NCBI GenBank assembly: GCA_947447955.1
Contig: CANFLS010000001.1
Span: 124,001 to 188,000, forward strand
DNA: 64,000 bases
Source of the DNA: Flavobacteriales bacterium
Lineage (GTDB): Bacteria > Bacteroidota > Bacteroidia > NS11-12g > UBA955
Direction: 5' to 3'
Under the pieces are notes generated by a model, which was given only the letters and a program-made list of their open reading frames with translations, did not search any database and had not been told where the DNA came from. Position numbers and translations under genes: made by a program. Shown piece after piece: positions 40,612 to 49,079 of this stretch. Position 1 is the stretch's first letter, and the number at the start of each line of letters is the position of its first letter.

Positions 40612-42303
40612 ATGATGTTGCAGAAATTGCAAAAAATAGCTTTCAAAAAACTTCCAACATGGTTTTGGATTTGCCTTCCATCTTTGTTATTTTACTTGGC
40701 TTGGGAACCTAATGGCATTACGCCATTTTTGTTTGTAGCTTTTATGCCATTCATTGTTTTGGCTAATAGTTTTGCTGCTGAAAAACGTTATAAATATTAC
40801 GGTTCTGTTTTTCTTGCGCTGTTAGGTTGGAACATCACAACCACATGGTGGGTTTATTATGCTTCAGATGTAGGTGCAATTTTCATGTTGCTGCTGAATG
40901 CACTTTTTATGTGTGTTCCTTTTATTTTTTATAGAATTGCGCTAAAGAGAAATTTTGGCAAATGGGCGTTTGTGGTTTTTGCAATTGCCTGGATATTGTA
41001 TGAGTATGGACATCACCGGTGGGATTTAAGTTGGCCTTGGTTGTGTTTGGGTAATGGATTTTCGGGCTGGACGGGTTTTGTTCAGTGGTATGAATGGACA
41101 GGTACGCTTGGCGGAACAGCCTTGGTGCTATGGATGAACTATTTGTTTTTTGAGGGATATTCTAGCCTTGAAAACAATCAAAATACAGTTTTTAATGGAA
41201 GTGGATTTTCTGGAAAGTATCGAAAATTCTATTGGATACTTATTGTTTTTGGTGCATTGTATGGATTGTCGTTTTGTTTAAAATCCATTGTCAATATTAC
41301 CGAAGGAAAGAAAATTAATGTAGTTGCACTACAACCGAGTTACGACCCTTGGAATGAGAAGTTTAACCGTCCCTCATTACAAATGGAAGAAGAGATGATT
41401 AAATTGTCTGCTTCATACATAGATTCGAGCACCGATTGGTTGTTGTGGCCTGAAACATCGTTGGTTGACAATATCAATTTGAATTTACCTGAACGCGATG
41501 GCCAAGTGGAGATGCTCAATGGTCTTTACAGAAGATTAAGGTGGGGGAGTGAATTGGGAATTGTTTTCGGTTCAGATAAGAGCAAGTACCGATGGAATTC
41601 CAAACTTCAAATATTAACTGGTGCGAGTACAATCCGATATTTTAATTCAGTTGAAAAGCCAACTTCTGTGGCGCGTAAGTCGCAATATGATAAAAATTTA
41701 TGGTACGAAGTATTTAACGACGCAATGTATTTAGATAGTTCATTACTTCCAAAGTTTTATCATAAATCTAAGTTAGTACCGGGTACGGAGCAAATGCCTT
41801 TTCTTCACTATTTGCCATTTCTAGAGGAATTGGCACTGGGTTTAGATGAAAATAGTGCTACAGGAAGCTTAGGGAAGAATGATAGTGCTGAGGTTTTTGG
41901 TAGGGGGGAAGTAAAAGTAGCTCCTGTAATTTGCTATGAGAGCATTTATGGTGATTATGTTCGTGAATACATAAACAAAGGCGCTGGATGGATTGGAATT
42001 GTAACAAATGATGCTTGGTGGAGAGAAACCGCAGGATATCAACAGCATTTCTCATTTGCCAAATTAAGGGCCATTGAAATGCGCAAATGGATTGCACGCA
42101 GTGCCAATACTGGAACAAGTGCTTTCATTGATCCTTTAGGGAACAGCTATCAAAATACGGAATGGTTTGATAAAGTATGTATCAAACAAAGTATCTATTC
42201 AAATCAACGCAAAACCATTTATGCCGCCATTGGAGATATCGGCGTGATGGCAATTTTGTTTTTAGGAATGATTTTGGGTACTTACTTCAAAAGAAGCAAT
42301 TAA
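40612..42303 (+). CDS. lnt: Apolipoprotein N-acyltransferase
   Basis: Adds the third acyl chain to lipoproteins at the inner membrane. A 563-residue protein with about six or seven N-terminal transmembrane helices (about 15-235) and a carbon-nitrogen hydrolase domain. The expected catalytic residues are present: Glu281 in LLWPETSL, Lys385 in YHKSKLVPG and Cys441 in VICYESIYGD. One more hydrophobic helix ends the protein. Its stop codon overlaps the convergent galE stop. Confidence 0.93.
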   Translation: MMLQKLQKIAFKKLPTWFWICLPSLLFYLAWEPNGITPFLFVAFMPFIVLANSFAAEKRYKYYGSVFLALLGWNITTTWWVYYASDVGAIFMLLLNALFMCVPFIFYRIALKRNFGKWAFVVFAIAWILYEYGHHRWDLSWPWLCLGNGFSGWTGFVQWYEWTGTLGGTALVLWMNYLFFEGYSSLENNQNTVFNGSGFSGKYRKFYWILIVFGALYGLSFCLKSIVNITEGKKINVVALQPSYDPWNEKFNRPSLQMEEEMIKLSASYIDSSTDWLLWPETSLVDNINLNLPERDGQVEMLNGLYRRLRWGSELGIVFGSDKSKYRWNSKLQILTGASTIRYFNSVEKPTSVARKSQYDKNLWYEVFNDAMYLDSSLLPKFYHKSKLVPGTEQMPFLHYLPFLEELALGLDENSATGSLGKNDSAEVFGRGEVKVAPVICYESIYGDYVREYINKGAGWIGIVTNDAWWRETAGYQQHFSFAKLRAIEMRKWIARSANTGTSAFIDPLGNSYQNTEWFDKVCIKQSIYSNQRKTIYAAIGDIGVMAILFLGMILGTYFKRSN

Positions 42304-43313
42304 TTATTTTGCAGTTTTAATTGCCAATTCCATGAATCGCGCATCATTTCATCGAGGCCTCTTTTGGCTGTCCAACCCAAAACTTCGTTTACCTTGGTTG
42401 TATCTGCCCAAACTTTTACCACATCGCCCGCTCTTCTAGGTCCAATTTTATGAGGGACATTGATGTTATTTTCTTTTTCGAAGGATTGAATGACTTCTAA
42501 CACTGAAAATCCATTTCCTGTTCCAATATTAAATACCTCAAAGTTTTCTTCTTGTTTGTTATGAACCAAACGTTCAACGGCTTTTACGTGGGCTTCAGCC
42601 AAATCCATTACATGGATATAATCGCGTATGCAAGTACCATCAGGGGTATCGTAATCGTTGCCAAAAACAGTTAATGCATTTCTTAAACCGGCTACAGTTT
42701 GGGTTAGGAAGGGAATCAGGTTATTTGGAATTCCAAGAGGCAATTCACCTAAAGCGGCAGTTGGATGAGCCCCAATTGGATTAAAATAGCGCAGACATTG
42801 GGTTTTGCACCAGGCTGCATTGTCCTTCAAAATAATTTCACCCATTTGCTTTGTTGCACCATAAGGTGATTGAGCAGGTTTTGTTGGGGTCGTTTCTAAA
42901 ACTGGAACTTGATCTGGTTCGCCATAAACAGTGCAGCTGCTTGAAAATACCAGGTTAGAAATGCCTTGCTCTTTCATTACTTCAAGCACAGAGATTAAAC
43001 CAACCACATTGTTTTCATAATACATGAGAGGTTTTTCAACGCTTTCACCTACGGCCTTAAATGCGGCAAAATGAATAATCGCTTCTGGTTTATGATCAAT
43101 GATTAGTTGTGAAAGTACTTCTTTATCATTTACATTGGCATTTACAAAGGTTGGTTCAAATCCGATTAATGATTTGATGCCATCCATGGCACTCATTTGA
43201 GAGTTGCTTAGGTTGTCAATAATGATTGGTTCAAATCCTGCTTCATGTAAACAAACAACGGTATGCGAACCAATAAAACCTAGGCCGCCAGTAACTAATA
43301 TCTTTTTTTTCAT
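42300..43313 (-). CDS. galE: UDP-glucose 4-epimerase
   Basis: Interconverts UDP-glucose and UDP-galactose. A 337-residue extended SDR with [12 protein letters not shown] (8-19), [24 protein letters not shown], the catalytic YxxxK in [11 protein letters not shown] (about 149-159), and [16 protein letters not shown], typical of GalE. Its start overlaps the end of the upstream acetyltransferase gene by 4 nt (ATGA). Together they look like a small sugar-nucleotide operon. Confidence 0.95.
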   Translation of the reverse strand: MKKKILVTGGLGFIGSHTVVCLHEAGFEPIIIDNLSNSQMSAMDGIKSLIGFEPTFVNANVNDKEVLSQLIIDHKPEAIIHFAAFKAVGESVEKPLMYYENNVVGLISVLEVMKEQGISNLVFSSSCTVYGEPDQVPVLETTPTKPAQSPYGATKQMGEIILKDNAAWCKTQCLRYFNPIGAHPTAALGELPLGIPNNLIPFLTQTVAGLRNALTVFGNDYDTPDGTCIRDYIHVMDLAEAHVKAVERLVHNKQEENFEVFNIGTGNGFSVLEVIQSFEKENNINVPHKIGPRRAGDVVKVWADTTKVNEVLGWTAKRGLDEMMRDSWNWQLKLQNN

Positions 43314-43891
43314 TCTGAATCTATAGAGACTAAATCATTCACTAATTTATATTTTTCTTGGGTTGCAGGGCAAATGGCAATTCCTTCGTTATTGAAGATT
43401 AATTTTTCGCCGTATTTGCTCATCCAACCAATTTGTTTGGCAGGAACACCCACCATCATGGCAAAATTTGGGACATCTTTGGTTACTACCGTTCCAGCGC
43501 CAATAAAGGAATACTCTCCCAATGTTGTGCCACAAACTATGGTTGCGTTGGCACCAATTGAACAGCCTTTTTTAACCAAGGTATTTTTGAATTCGGATTT
43601 TCGTTCAACGAAAGCGCGGGGATTCATCACATTTGTGAAAACCATACTTGGACCCAAGAAGCAATCTTCTTCAATTGTTACATTGGCATAAACACTTACG
43701 TTGTTTTGGATTTTTACACCATTGCCAATGATTACGTTCTTGTCGATATAGACATTTTGACCAATGTTGCAATTTTGACCAATGTGGGCTGAACCCATAA
43801 TATGGGTAAAGTGCCAAATTTTGGAATTGTTTCCAATTTGTGCCCCTTGATCAATGATTGCAGTATCGTGAACAAAATAGTCGATTGACAT
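43310..43891 (-). CDS. Left-handed beta-helix N-acetyltransferase, WbpD/WlbB-like
   Basis: A 193-residue hexapeptide-repeat enzyme. The sequence runs [63 protein letters not shown], then [33 protein letters not shown] and [14 protein letters not shown]. These match the UDP-2-acetamido-3-amino-2,3-dideoxy-glucuronate N-acetyltransferases that make diacetamido sugars for O-antigen. Partner genes for that pathway (WbpA, WbpB, WbpE types) are not in this window, so the substrate is inferred from similarity. Confidence 0.82.
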   Translation of the reverse strand: MSIDYFVHDTAIIDQGAQIGNNSKIWHFTHIMGSAHIGQNCNIGQNVYIDKNVIIGNGVKIQNNVSVYANVTIEEDCFLGPSMVFTNVMNPRAFVERKSEFKNTLVKKGCSIGANATIVCGTTLGEYSFIGAGTVVTKDVPNFAMMVGVPAKQIGWMSKYGEKLIFNNEGIAICPATQEKYKLVNDLVSIDSE

Positions 43892-43987
43892 ATTGCGAAG
43901 GTAATAAAATATAGAATATGATGAATTTTGAATTGAGTAAACTCAAGAATAAATTTTTAAATGGATAAACCTGAATTGGTATAAAAC

Positions 43988-44017
43988 AAAAAAGGCTGCC
44001 CTTGGGCAGCCTTTTTT
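43988..44017. terminator. Terminator between ompA-like gene and acetyltransferase gene
   Basis: AAAAAAGGCTGCCC and GGGCAGCCTTTTTT form a perfect 14-bp stem with a TT loop. The A and T tracts on both sides make it bidirectional; it lies 15 nt after the ompA-like stop on the minus strand. Confidence 0.9.
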
Positions 44018-44032
44018 AGAATATGTTTTTAA

Positions 44033-45601
44033 TTAATATGTTAAAATAAAGTCAACGCGACGGTTAGCTTCTTTGCCTTTTGGAGTTGCATTATCTGCAA
44101 TTGGCATTTCAGATCCGTAACCGATTGATTTCAATTTGCTATCGCTGATACCTTTAGAAACGAAGTAAGCTTTCACTGCTTCAGCGCGGTTTAGGCTTAA
44201 CGTTTTATTTGCAGCTGCATCACCAACGTTGTCAGTGTGACCTTGAATTTCAATATTCGCTCCAGGGTACTCGTTCAATATTTTCACGATTTCATCTAAA
44301 CTTTTATTAGAAGATGCAATGATAACGGCTTTGTTTGTTTCGAACAAAATACCTTTTGCATAACCTTTAATTTTAGCTTTAACTTCATCTTTAATTTCTG
44401 GGCAACCGTTGTTTGATACTGGACCAGCAACGTTAGGACATTTGTCATTTTTGTCAGCAGTACCATCACCGTCGGTGTCAGGGCAACCTTTAAGTTCTTT
44501 AGAACCTTTATCATTAGGACAAGCATCAACGTTATCAGCAATACCGTCACCATCAGTGTCAGGGCAACCATTAAATTCAGGAGTACCTTTTACATTAGGG
44601 CAAACGTCTAATTTGTTTTCAATACCGTCACCATCAGAATCAGGGCAACCGTTAAGTTCTCTAGTACCTTTTTCTTCAGCACATTTATCGTCAGCATCTA
44701 AGATACCATCACCATCTGTATCAGCAGGACAACCTAAGCTATCTACATATTTGCGGTATTTCGCTTCGGTACCTTTACAACGGTCATATTTGTCTGGAAC
44801 ACCATCTTCGTCAGTATCTTTCATGCGTTTTGGCCCACGACCAGAACCGCCCATACCTTCGGTAAGAGAGAAAGCAACACCAATGTTGTTATAACCCCAA
44901 GCATCATTGCTTCTGTAAAGTTTGTTTACAAGAGGCTTATCTGGATTAGGATCAGCATCATTAGAACCATCCCAACGATCGTTGAAAGTGTATGTTAAGA
45001 TGTAAGACCAGTTTAAAGCAATTCTTTCAGTTAAGATAAATTTAAAACCTAAACCACCTTGAACTTGAGCTCCAATATCTTGGATTGTATTTTCAATTGG
45101 ATGAACTCCACCCCATTGGTCAATACGCGTAGCAGCTACATAAGGATCTGGACCCCATTTGATTGTAGAATGCACATAGTAAGCACCAACAGCACCATAT
45201 AAGTATGGAGCAAATTTAGAATCTTCAGATAGAAGAACACCATTATTTAATTTGTAACGAATACCAAAAGATAAATCAGCGGTATTTGCTTTAAAGCTTT
45301 TCCAAATAATGTCTTTTTCTTTTACAAAGCTGTCGAAGCTTCTGCAAAATCCTACATCACCTGCAGAAATATTAGCCACACCATCAAATGAAGGACTGAT
45401 ACCATAGGTAAAAGTTGCTCCACCACCTTGGTAAATGGGTTTGGTTTTGAAAAATAGGCTAGAACCCATGTCTCCAAGGTATTCTCTGTAACCTCCATTA
45501 ACCTCAACACCCATTGAACCTTGGCCTTGAGCGGATAGGTTTCCTACAAATAAAGAGATAATTGCAGGTAAAAAAATTGATTTTAAGTAGTTTTTATGCA
45601 T
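44033..45601 (-). CDS. OmpA-family protein with TSP type-3 repeats
   Basis: A 522-residue outer-membrane protein. The start MHKNYLKSIFLPAIISLFVGNLSAQG gives a clean signal peptide; an upstream in-frame Met at 45637 would lie on the promoter box. An N-terminal eight-strand-type barrel region (about 25-250) is followed by about five calcium-binding thrombospondin type-3 repeats (DTDGDGIxDxxDxCP, about 265-400). An OmpA peptidoglycan-binding domain (IEIQGHTDNVGD, NRAEAVKAYFVSKG, about 415-520) ends the protein. It is probably an abundant envelope tether. Confidence 0.93.
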   Translation of the reverse strand: MHKNYLKSIFLPAIISLFVGNLSAQGQGSMGVEVNGGYREYLGDMGSSLFFKTKPIYQGGGATFTYGISPSFDGVANISAGDVGFCRSFDSFVKEKDIIWKSFKANTADLSFGIRYKLNNGVLLSEDSKFAPYLYGAVGAYYVHSTIKWGPDPYVAATRIDQWGGVHPIENTIQDIGAQVQGGLGFKFILTERIALNWSYILTYTFNDRWDGSNDADPNPDKPLVNKLYRSNDAWGYNNIGVAFSLTEGMGGSGRGPKRMKDTDEDGVPDKYDRCKGTEAKYRKYVDSLGCPADTDGDGILDADDKCAEEKGTRELNGCPDSDGDGIENKLDVCPNVKGTPEFNGCPDTDGDGIADNVDACPNDKGSKELKGCPDTDGDGTADKNDKCPNVAGPVSNNGCPEIKDEVKAKIKGYAKGILFETNKAVIIASSNKSLDEIVKILNEYPGANIEIQGHTDNVGDAAANKTLSLNRAEAVKAYFVSKGISDSKLKSIGYGSEMPIADNATPKGKEANRRVDFILTY

Positions 45602-45634
45602 ATTCTTGTCTACGTTAATAAGTTTAGTAGTTGA

Positions 45635-45642
45635 CAAATATA
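45635..45642 (-). promoter_or_regulatory. -7 box TATATTTG of the ompA-like gene
   Basis: Minus-strand TAnnTTTG match 33 nt before the ATG at 45601; unlike most boxes here it leaves a leader of about 30 nt. Confidence 0.65.
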
Positions 45643-45775
45643 AGAAACTCTTAATTAAAAAAAAGTTTTTTGATAAATTTTACACATATACTTCACATTT
45701 TTTTTTCAACAGAGGCAAAAAATGAGAATATTATATCATTTTAACTAAAATGAATTGGTTGATTTTTATTTTGTT

Positions 45776-46225
45776 TTAATTATAGACTTGTAAAATATTA
45801 CCGTCTTTTTGAATTTTGTATTGAGCCAATCTTCCGGCCGCGGGACCTTTGGTAGGAAAACCTGGAAAATTGTATTGACTTTCGCAGCATTTATTAAAAG
45901 TATTGCCAATGTATTCACCACATTTCAATTGGATATTCAAGCTGTCTAACCAAATTTTGGAACACGCCTTTGATGGTTCGTAGGCACAAGTTCTTTCAAA
46001 AGCATACCATTGATCGTCGTAATCGTGAATTACAATTACGCCTTTTATTCCCCCATCAAAATATTCAAACTCTCCAGGGTTGTTCAAATGCATGTAAGAG
46101 CTTAAATTAAGGTCAATGTAAATATTTACCGGCCCGGTTTGTATGTTTTGTGTAACGGATCTAGAATCGGTACAAGAATAAAGTCCCCCAAAAAGAAATA
46201 AGGATATAATGATAAACTTATTCAT
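45776..46225 (-). CDS. Rieske-like lipoprotein with altered ligand pattern
   Basis: A 149-residue predicted lipoprotein; the start MNKFIIISLFLFGGLYSC at 46225 places the lipobox Cys at residue 18. The C-terminal part (FERTCAYEPSKACSKI, then CCESQYNFPGFPTKGPAAGRLAQYKI) has the layout of Rieske-fold proteins (CxH...C..H, then GPA..PL..Y). The cluster histidines, however, are not present at the expected places: CAY and CCES stand there. A 2Fe-2S cluster is therefore doubtful. It overlaps the preceding dehydrogenase gene by 8 nt. Confidence 0.6.
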   Translation of the reverse strand: MNKFIIISLFLFGGLYSCTDSRSVTQNIQTGPVNIYIDLNLSSYMHLNNPGEFEYFDGGIKGVIVIHDYDDQWYAFERTCAYEPSKACSKIWLDSLNIQLKCGEYIGNTFNKCCESQYNFPGFPTKGPAAGRLAQYKIQKDGNILQVYN

Positions 46226-47060
46226 AACTATAAAATCCTTTTCCCGATTTTTTGCCGTGATGTCCGGCATCTACTTTCTGTTTTTGGATTCTATTTGGTC
46301 TGAATTTTGGATCGTAATTGAATTGTTCAAACATTGAATTGGTAACAGAGTAGTTGGTATCAACGCCAATTAAGTCCATCAATCTAAATGGCCCCATTTT
46401 GAAACCTGTAGCTTCCATCAAGTTGTCAATTTCTGGAATACTAGCAACTCCTTCTTCGGCAATTTTCAATGCTTCAACATAAAAATGACGGGCTACACGG
46501 TTCACAATAAAACCGGGTGCATCTTGGGCGTAAACAGTGGTTTTACCCAATGAAACTGACCACTCAAAGGCTTTTTCTGCTACTGCTGTGCTCGTTGCCG
46601 CTCCTTTAATTATCTCAACCAATTTCATGATGTGAGCTGGATTAAAGAAATGTACTCCAACCAATCTTTCAGGATGGTTTAATCCACTTGCAATTTGGGT
46701 AATTGGAATAGAAGACGTGTTGGTTGCAAAAATGGAATCTGAAGTATTTATAGTTTCTAGATGCTGAAACAGTTCTCTTTTAATTTGTAAATTTTCTAAA
46801 ATTGCCTCAATAATAAAATCTGCAACCAATTCGTTTTTATTTTCGGTAATTGATAATAATTGAATTGCCTGTTCTTTTTTTTCGAGGGAAATTTTGCCTT
46901 TTTCTACTGAAATATTTAATTGTTTATGAATGTAGTCAATGGCTTTATCTAAGGCTTCTTTTTTCAAATCATAGATTACAGTTGGATAGCCAGAAAGGAT
47001 GCTGCACATTGCAATTCCTGAACCCATTACTCCAGAACCAATAACAATTACGTTTTTCAT
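46218..47060 (-). CDS. 3-hydroxyacyl-CoA (3-hydroxybutyryl-CoA) dehydrogenase
   Basis: A 280-residue NAD-dependent enzyme of fatty-acid or butyrate metabolism. The Rossmann motif VIGSGVMGSGIAM is at 5-17, FATNTSSIPITQIAS at about 113-127, the catalytic HFFNPAHIMKLVEI at about 138-151, and the C-terminal domain has DAPGFIVNRVARHFYVEAL and FRLMDLIGVD. Length matches single-domain Hbd/PaaH proteins. A TAACTTTG box 5 nt before the ATG gives it its own promoter. Confidence 0.93.
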   Translation of the reverse strand: MKNVIVIGSGVMGSGIAMCSILSGYPTVIYDLKKEALDKAIDYIHKQLNISVEKGKISLEKKEQAIQLLSITENKNELVADFIIEAILENLQIKRELFQHLETINTSDSIFATNTSSIPITQIASGLNHPERLVGVHFFNPAHIMKLVEIIKGAATSTAVAEKAFEWSVSLGKTTVYAQDAPGFIVNRVARHFYVEALKIAEEGVASIPEIDNLMEATGFKMGPFRLMDLIGVDTNYSVTNSMFEQFNYDPKFRPNRIQKQKVDAGHHGKKSGKGFYSYE

Positions 47061-47065
47061 TGTTA

Positions 47066-47073
47066 CAAAGTTA
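47066..47073 (-). promoter_or_regulatory. -7 box TAACTTTG of the dehydrogenase gene
   Basis: Minus-strand TAnnTTTG match 5 nt before the ATG at 47060, overlapping the stop codon of the upstream EnvC-like gene. The TAACAATGAAAA context equals that of wecB. Confidence 0.6.
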
Positions 47074-48363
47074 GCGAGACTTTAGCCAATTTTGAGGATT
47101 TTGTTTTTCTTGACCTTGCCAAATTTGGAATTGAAGGATGCATTTATCTTCGTCATCGGTCATTACCCGGCCTATTTTTTCACCAACAGATATAATTTGT
47201 CCTCGTTGAACAAAGACATCGCTTAAGCGAGAATAAACGGTAAAGTATTCGCCATGGTTAACCAAAATGGCTTCACCTTGTCCTGGAATAGATAGAATGG
47301 CAGAAACGGTTCCTTTGAATACTGCTTTTACCGTTGTGTTTTTAGGGGTGGTAATATCAACCCCGTTATTTACTTCTTCAATATCTTGAAATTCTGGATG
47401 TCTGTGTCTACCGAATCCCTGTGAAATAAATCCTCTTTCAACCGGCCATGGCAAACCACCTCTGTTATTTTCGAACATAACACTGAGTGCCTTCGATTCT
47501 GGCGTTAGTGCATTTTCTGAACTTGATGAATTGTATTTAGCTTTTTTATTTCCAGTTCGGTCTGGAGCTGATTTAGCTACTTCTCTTTTTTGGCGGCGGC
47601 GTTCTGCTTCAATTTCTTTGGCAATTGCTCTAGAAATTTCTCTGTTCAATTTAGAAACCTGACGTTCGTTTTCTTTAATTTTCTCTCTCAGTTCTTTTTC
47701 CTTTGAAGACAATTCAACCACTAATTTTTGTTTGGTAGTTTTGTCGGTTTCTAATTCCTTTTTCTCTGTTTCCTTATTTGATAACAGTACTACCTTTTGT
47801 TTGCGGGTATGGCTTAATTCGGCGAGAGCATCGGATACAATTTGTGCTTGAACTTGAATATTGGCCACTAAATTTCTTCGGTAATCGGAGAGTTTACGTA
47901 AGTATTTCCATCTGCGTAAAGCTTGTTTTACGTTGTTGGATGTGAAAATAAAAAACAACTCTTTGCCTGATTTTCGAGTTTTATAGGCTTTGCGAATTGT
48001 CTTGTTTAATTTGGTTTTTTCTCTTTCGTAATCAAATTTCAACGTTTCCAATCTCTGCGATTGTGAAAAAATATCTCCATCTGTTGCAATAATTTCGACC
48101 TGAATGTTTTCAATCAATTCAGTTCGTTGCTCAATAATTTTATTGATTGTGGTAAGTTGGTGAAGCGTATTTCGCTTTTCTTTCTGGGTGGAAAGTAGAA
48201 TTTTTTTATTCTCGGCAATTTCTAATTCAACTTTACGTCGCTTTTGCTCAAGCTGTTGGCGATTTGTTTGGGCCATTGACTTTGGCCAACAAATACCAAT
48301 TACAAATGCAGTGGCAATGAAAAACTGACTAATTTTTTTGAATCGAAACGCGCTCATAATCAT
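47071..48363 (-). CDS. EnvC-like murein hydrolase activator (degenerate LytM)
   Basis: A 430-residue protein: N-terminal export signal (about 5-33, ending CWPKSMAQT), a long coiled coil (about 35-260) with basic-acidic heptads, and a C-terminal M23/LytM domain (about 310-430). The zinc ligands are replaced: VNNGVDI has Asn in place of the first His, and LQFQIW has Gln where active enzymes have HxH. This is the EnvC/NlpD pattern of non-catalytic activators of cell-wall amidases at division. The start is uncertain: Met at 48363 or 48357. It overlaps the DUF4292 gene by about 30 nt. Confidence 0.83.
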   Translation of the reverse strand: MIMSAFRFKKISQFFIATAFVIGICWPKSMAQTNRQQLEQKRRKVELEIAENKKILLSTQKEKRNTLHQLTTINKIIEQRTELIENIQVEIIATDGDIFSQSQRLETLKFDYEREKTKLNKTIRKAYKTRKSGKELFFIFTSNNVKQALRRWKYLRKLSDYRRNLVANIQVQAQIVSDALAELSHTRKQKVVLLSNKETEKKELETDKTTKQKLVVELSSKEKELREKIKENERQVSKLNREISRAIAKEIEAERRRQKREVAKSAPDRTGNKKAKYNSSSSENALTPESKALSVMFENNRGGLPWPVERGFISQGFGRHRHPEFQDIEEVNNGVDITTPKNTTVKAVFKGTVSAILSIPGQGEAILVNHGEYFTVYSRLSDVFVQRGQIISVGEKIGRVMTDDEDKCILQFQIWQGQEKQNPQNWLKSR

Positions 48364-49042
48364 TCGGTACCGAGAATGGGTACGAAGGTATAGAATCAAA
48401 TCGTGCAGTTTTTAACGATAATTTGAGTCGTAGACTATTGAGGTCACTTTTCATATCTTGAATTTCCCACTCCATTTGGTTGGGTAGTTTCACTTCTTTA
48501 TCAGTTAGTCTATCTAAATAGGAAATTTTTAATCTCTTCATTTTGCCTTTGTCTGAAAATCTGGAAGATGAAACCAAGTTGTTTTTTGTGGTTAATCCAA
48601 AAGACAAATAGGGTGGAGTAGCGCCAATGTATTCATTTGGCTTGGTGCTATCGTATTGAATGAGTGAGGTTGTTGGAGCATTTCCAACAATTAAAGCTTG
48701 AATTGCAGATAAGTCTGCAGGTAATTCTTGCATGCTACTTAAATCTGAAAGCGACAAAGGGTAATATTTTTGATTATATACATCTAAAACATGGGCACTG
48801 TCTTTTGTAATAATTCCTTTTAAGATTTGAATTCCCATGATTGCAGAAACGCTGAACCAAACAATGCTATCTTTTTGCATGCGGAAAGTTACATTACCTG
48901 ATAAATCTCCTTGCGGTGATTGAATATCGCAATCGTATTTCGCTGTGCAGTATTTCCAGTTTACATTCTGAATATTCATTTGTGCATTAGATTGGTTGCT
49001 GAACAATAGAACAAAGGCGATAATGAGCAATATTTTTTTCAT
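48329..49042 (-). CDS. DUF4292 family protein
   Basis: A 237-residue protein with a signal peptide (MKKILLIIAFVLLFSNQSNA) and a LolA/LolB-like strand pattern (WKYCTAKYDCDIQSPQGDLSGNVTFRMQKDSIVWFSVSAIMGIQILKGIITKDS). DUF4292 proteins are found in Bacteroidota next to TPR and EnvC-type genes, exactly as here; a role in outer-membrane lipoprotein or envelope assembly is inferred from fold resemblance. It lacks a lipobox Cys. Confidence 0.8.
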   Translation of the reverse strand: MKKILLIIAFVLLFSNQSNAQMNIQNVNWKYCTAKYDCDIQSPQGDLSGNVTFRMQKDSIVWFSVSAIMGIQILKGIITKDSAHVLDVYNQKYYPLSLSDLSSMQELPADLSAIQALIVGNAPTTSLIQYDSTKPNEYIGATPPYLSFGLTTKNNLVSSSRFSDKGKMKRLKISYLDRLTDKEVKLPNQMEWEIQDMKSDLNSLRLKLSLKTARFDSIPSYPFSVPNDYERVSIQKN

Positions 49043-49079
49043 AGGGATTATTTTTAAGTAAAGAAATGTATAGTTAGAA

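Noticed and set aside
44409-44894. Plus-strand frame with repeated Ser/Pro motifs
   Set aside because: It is the antisense reading of the calcium-binding TSP3 repeats of the OmpA-like gene.
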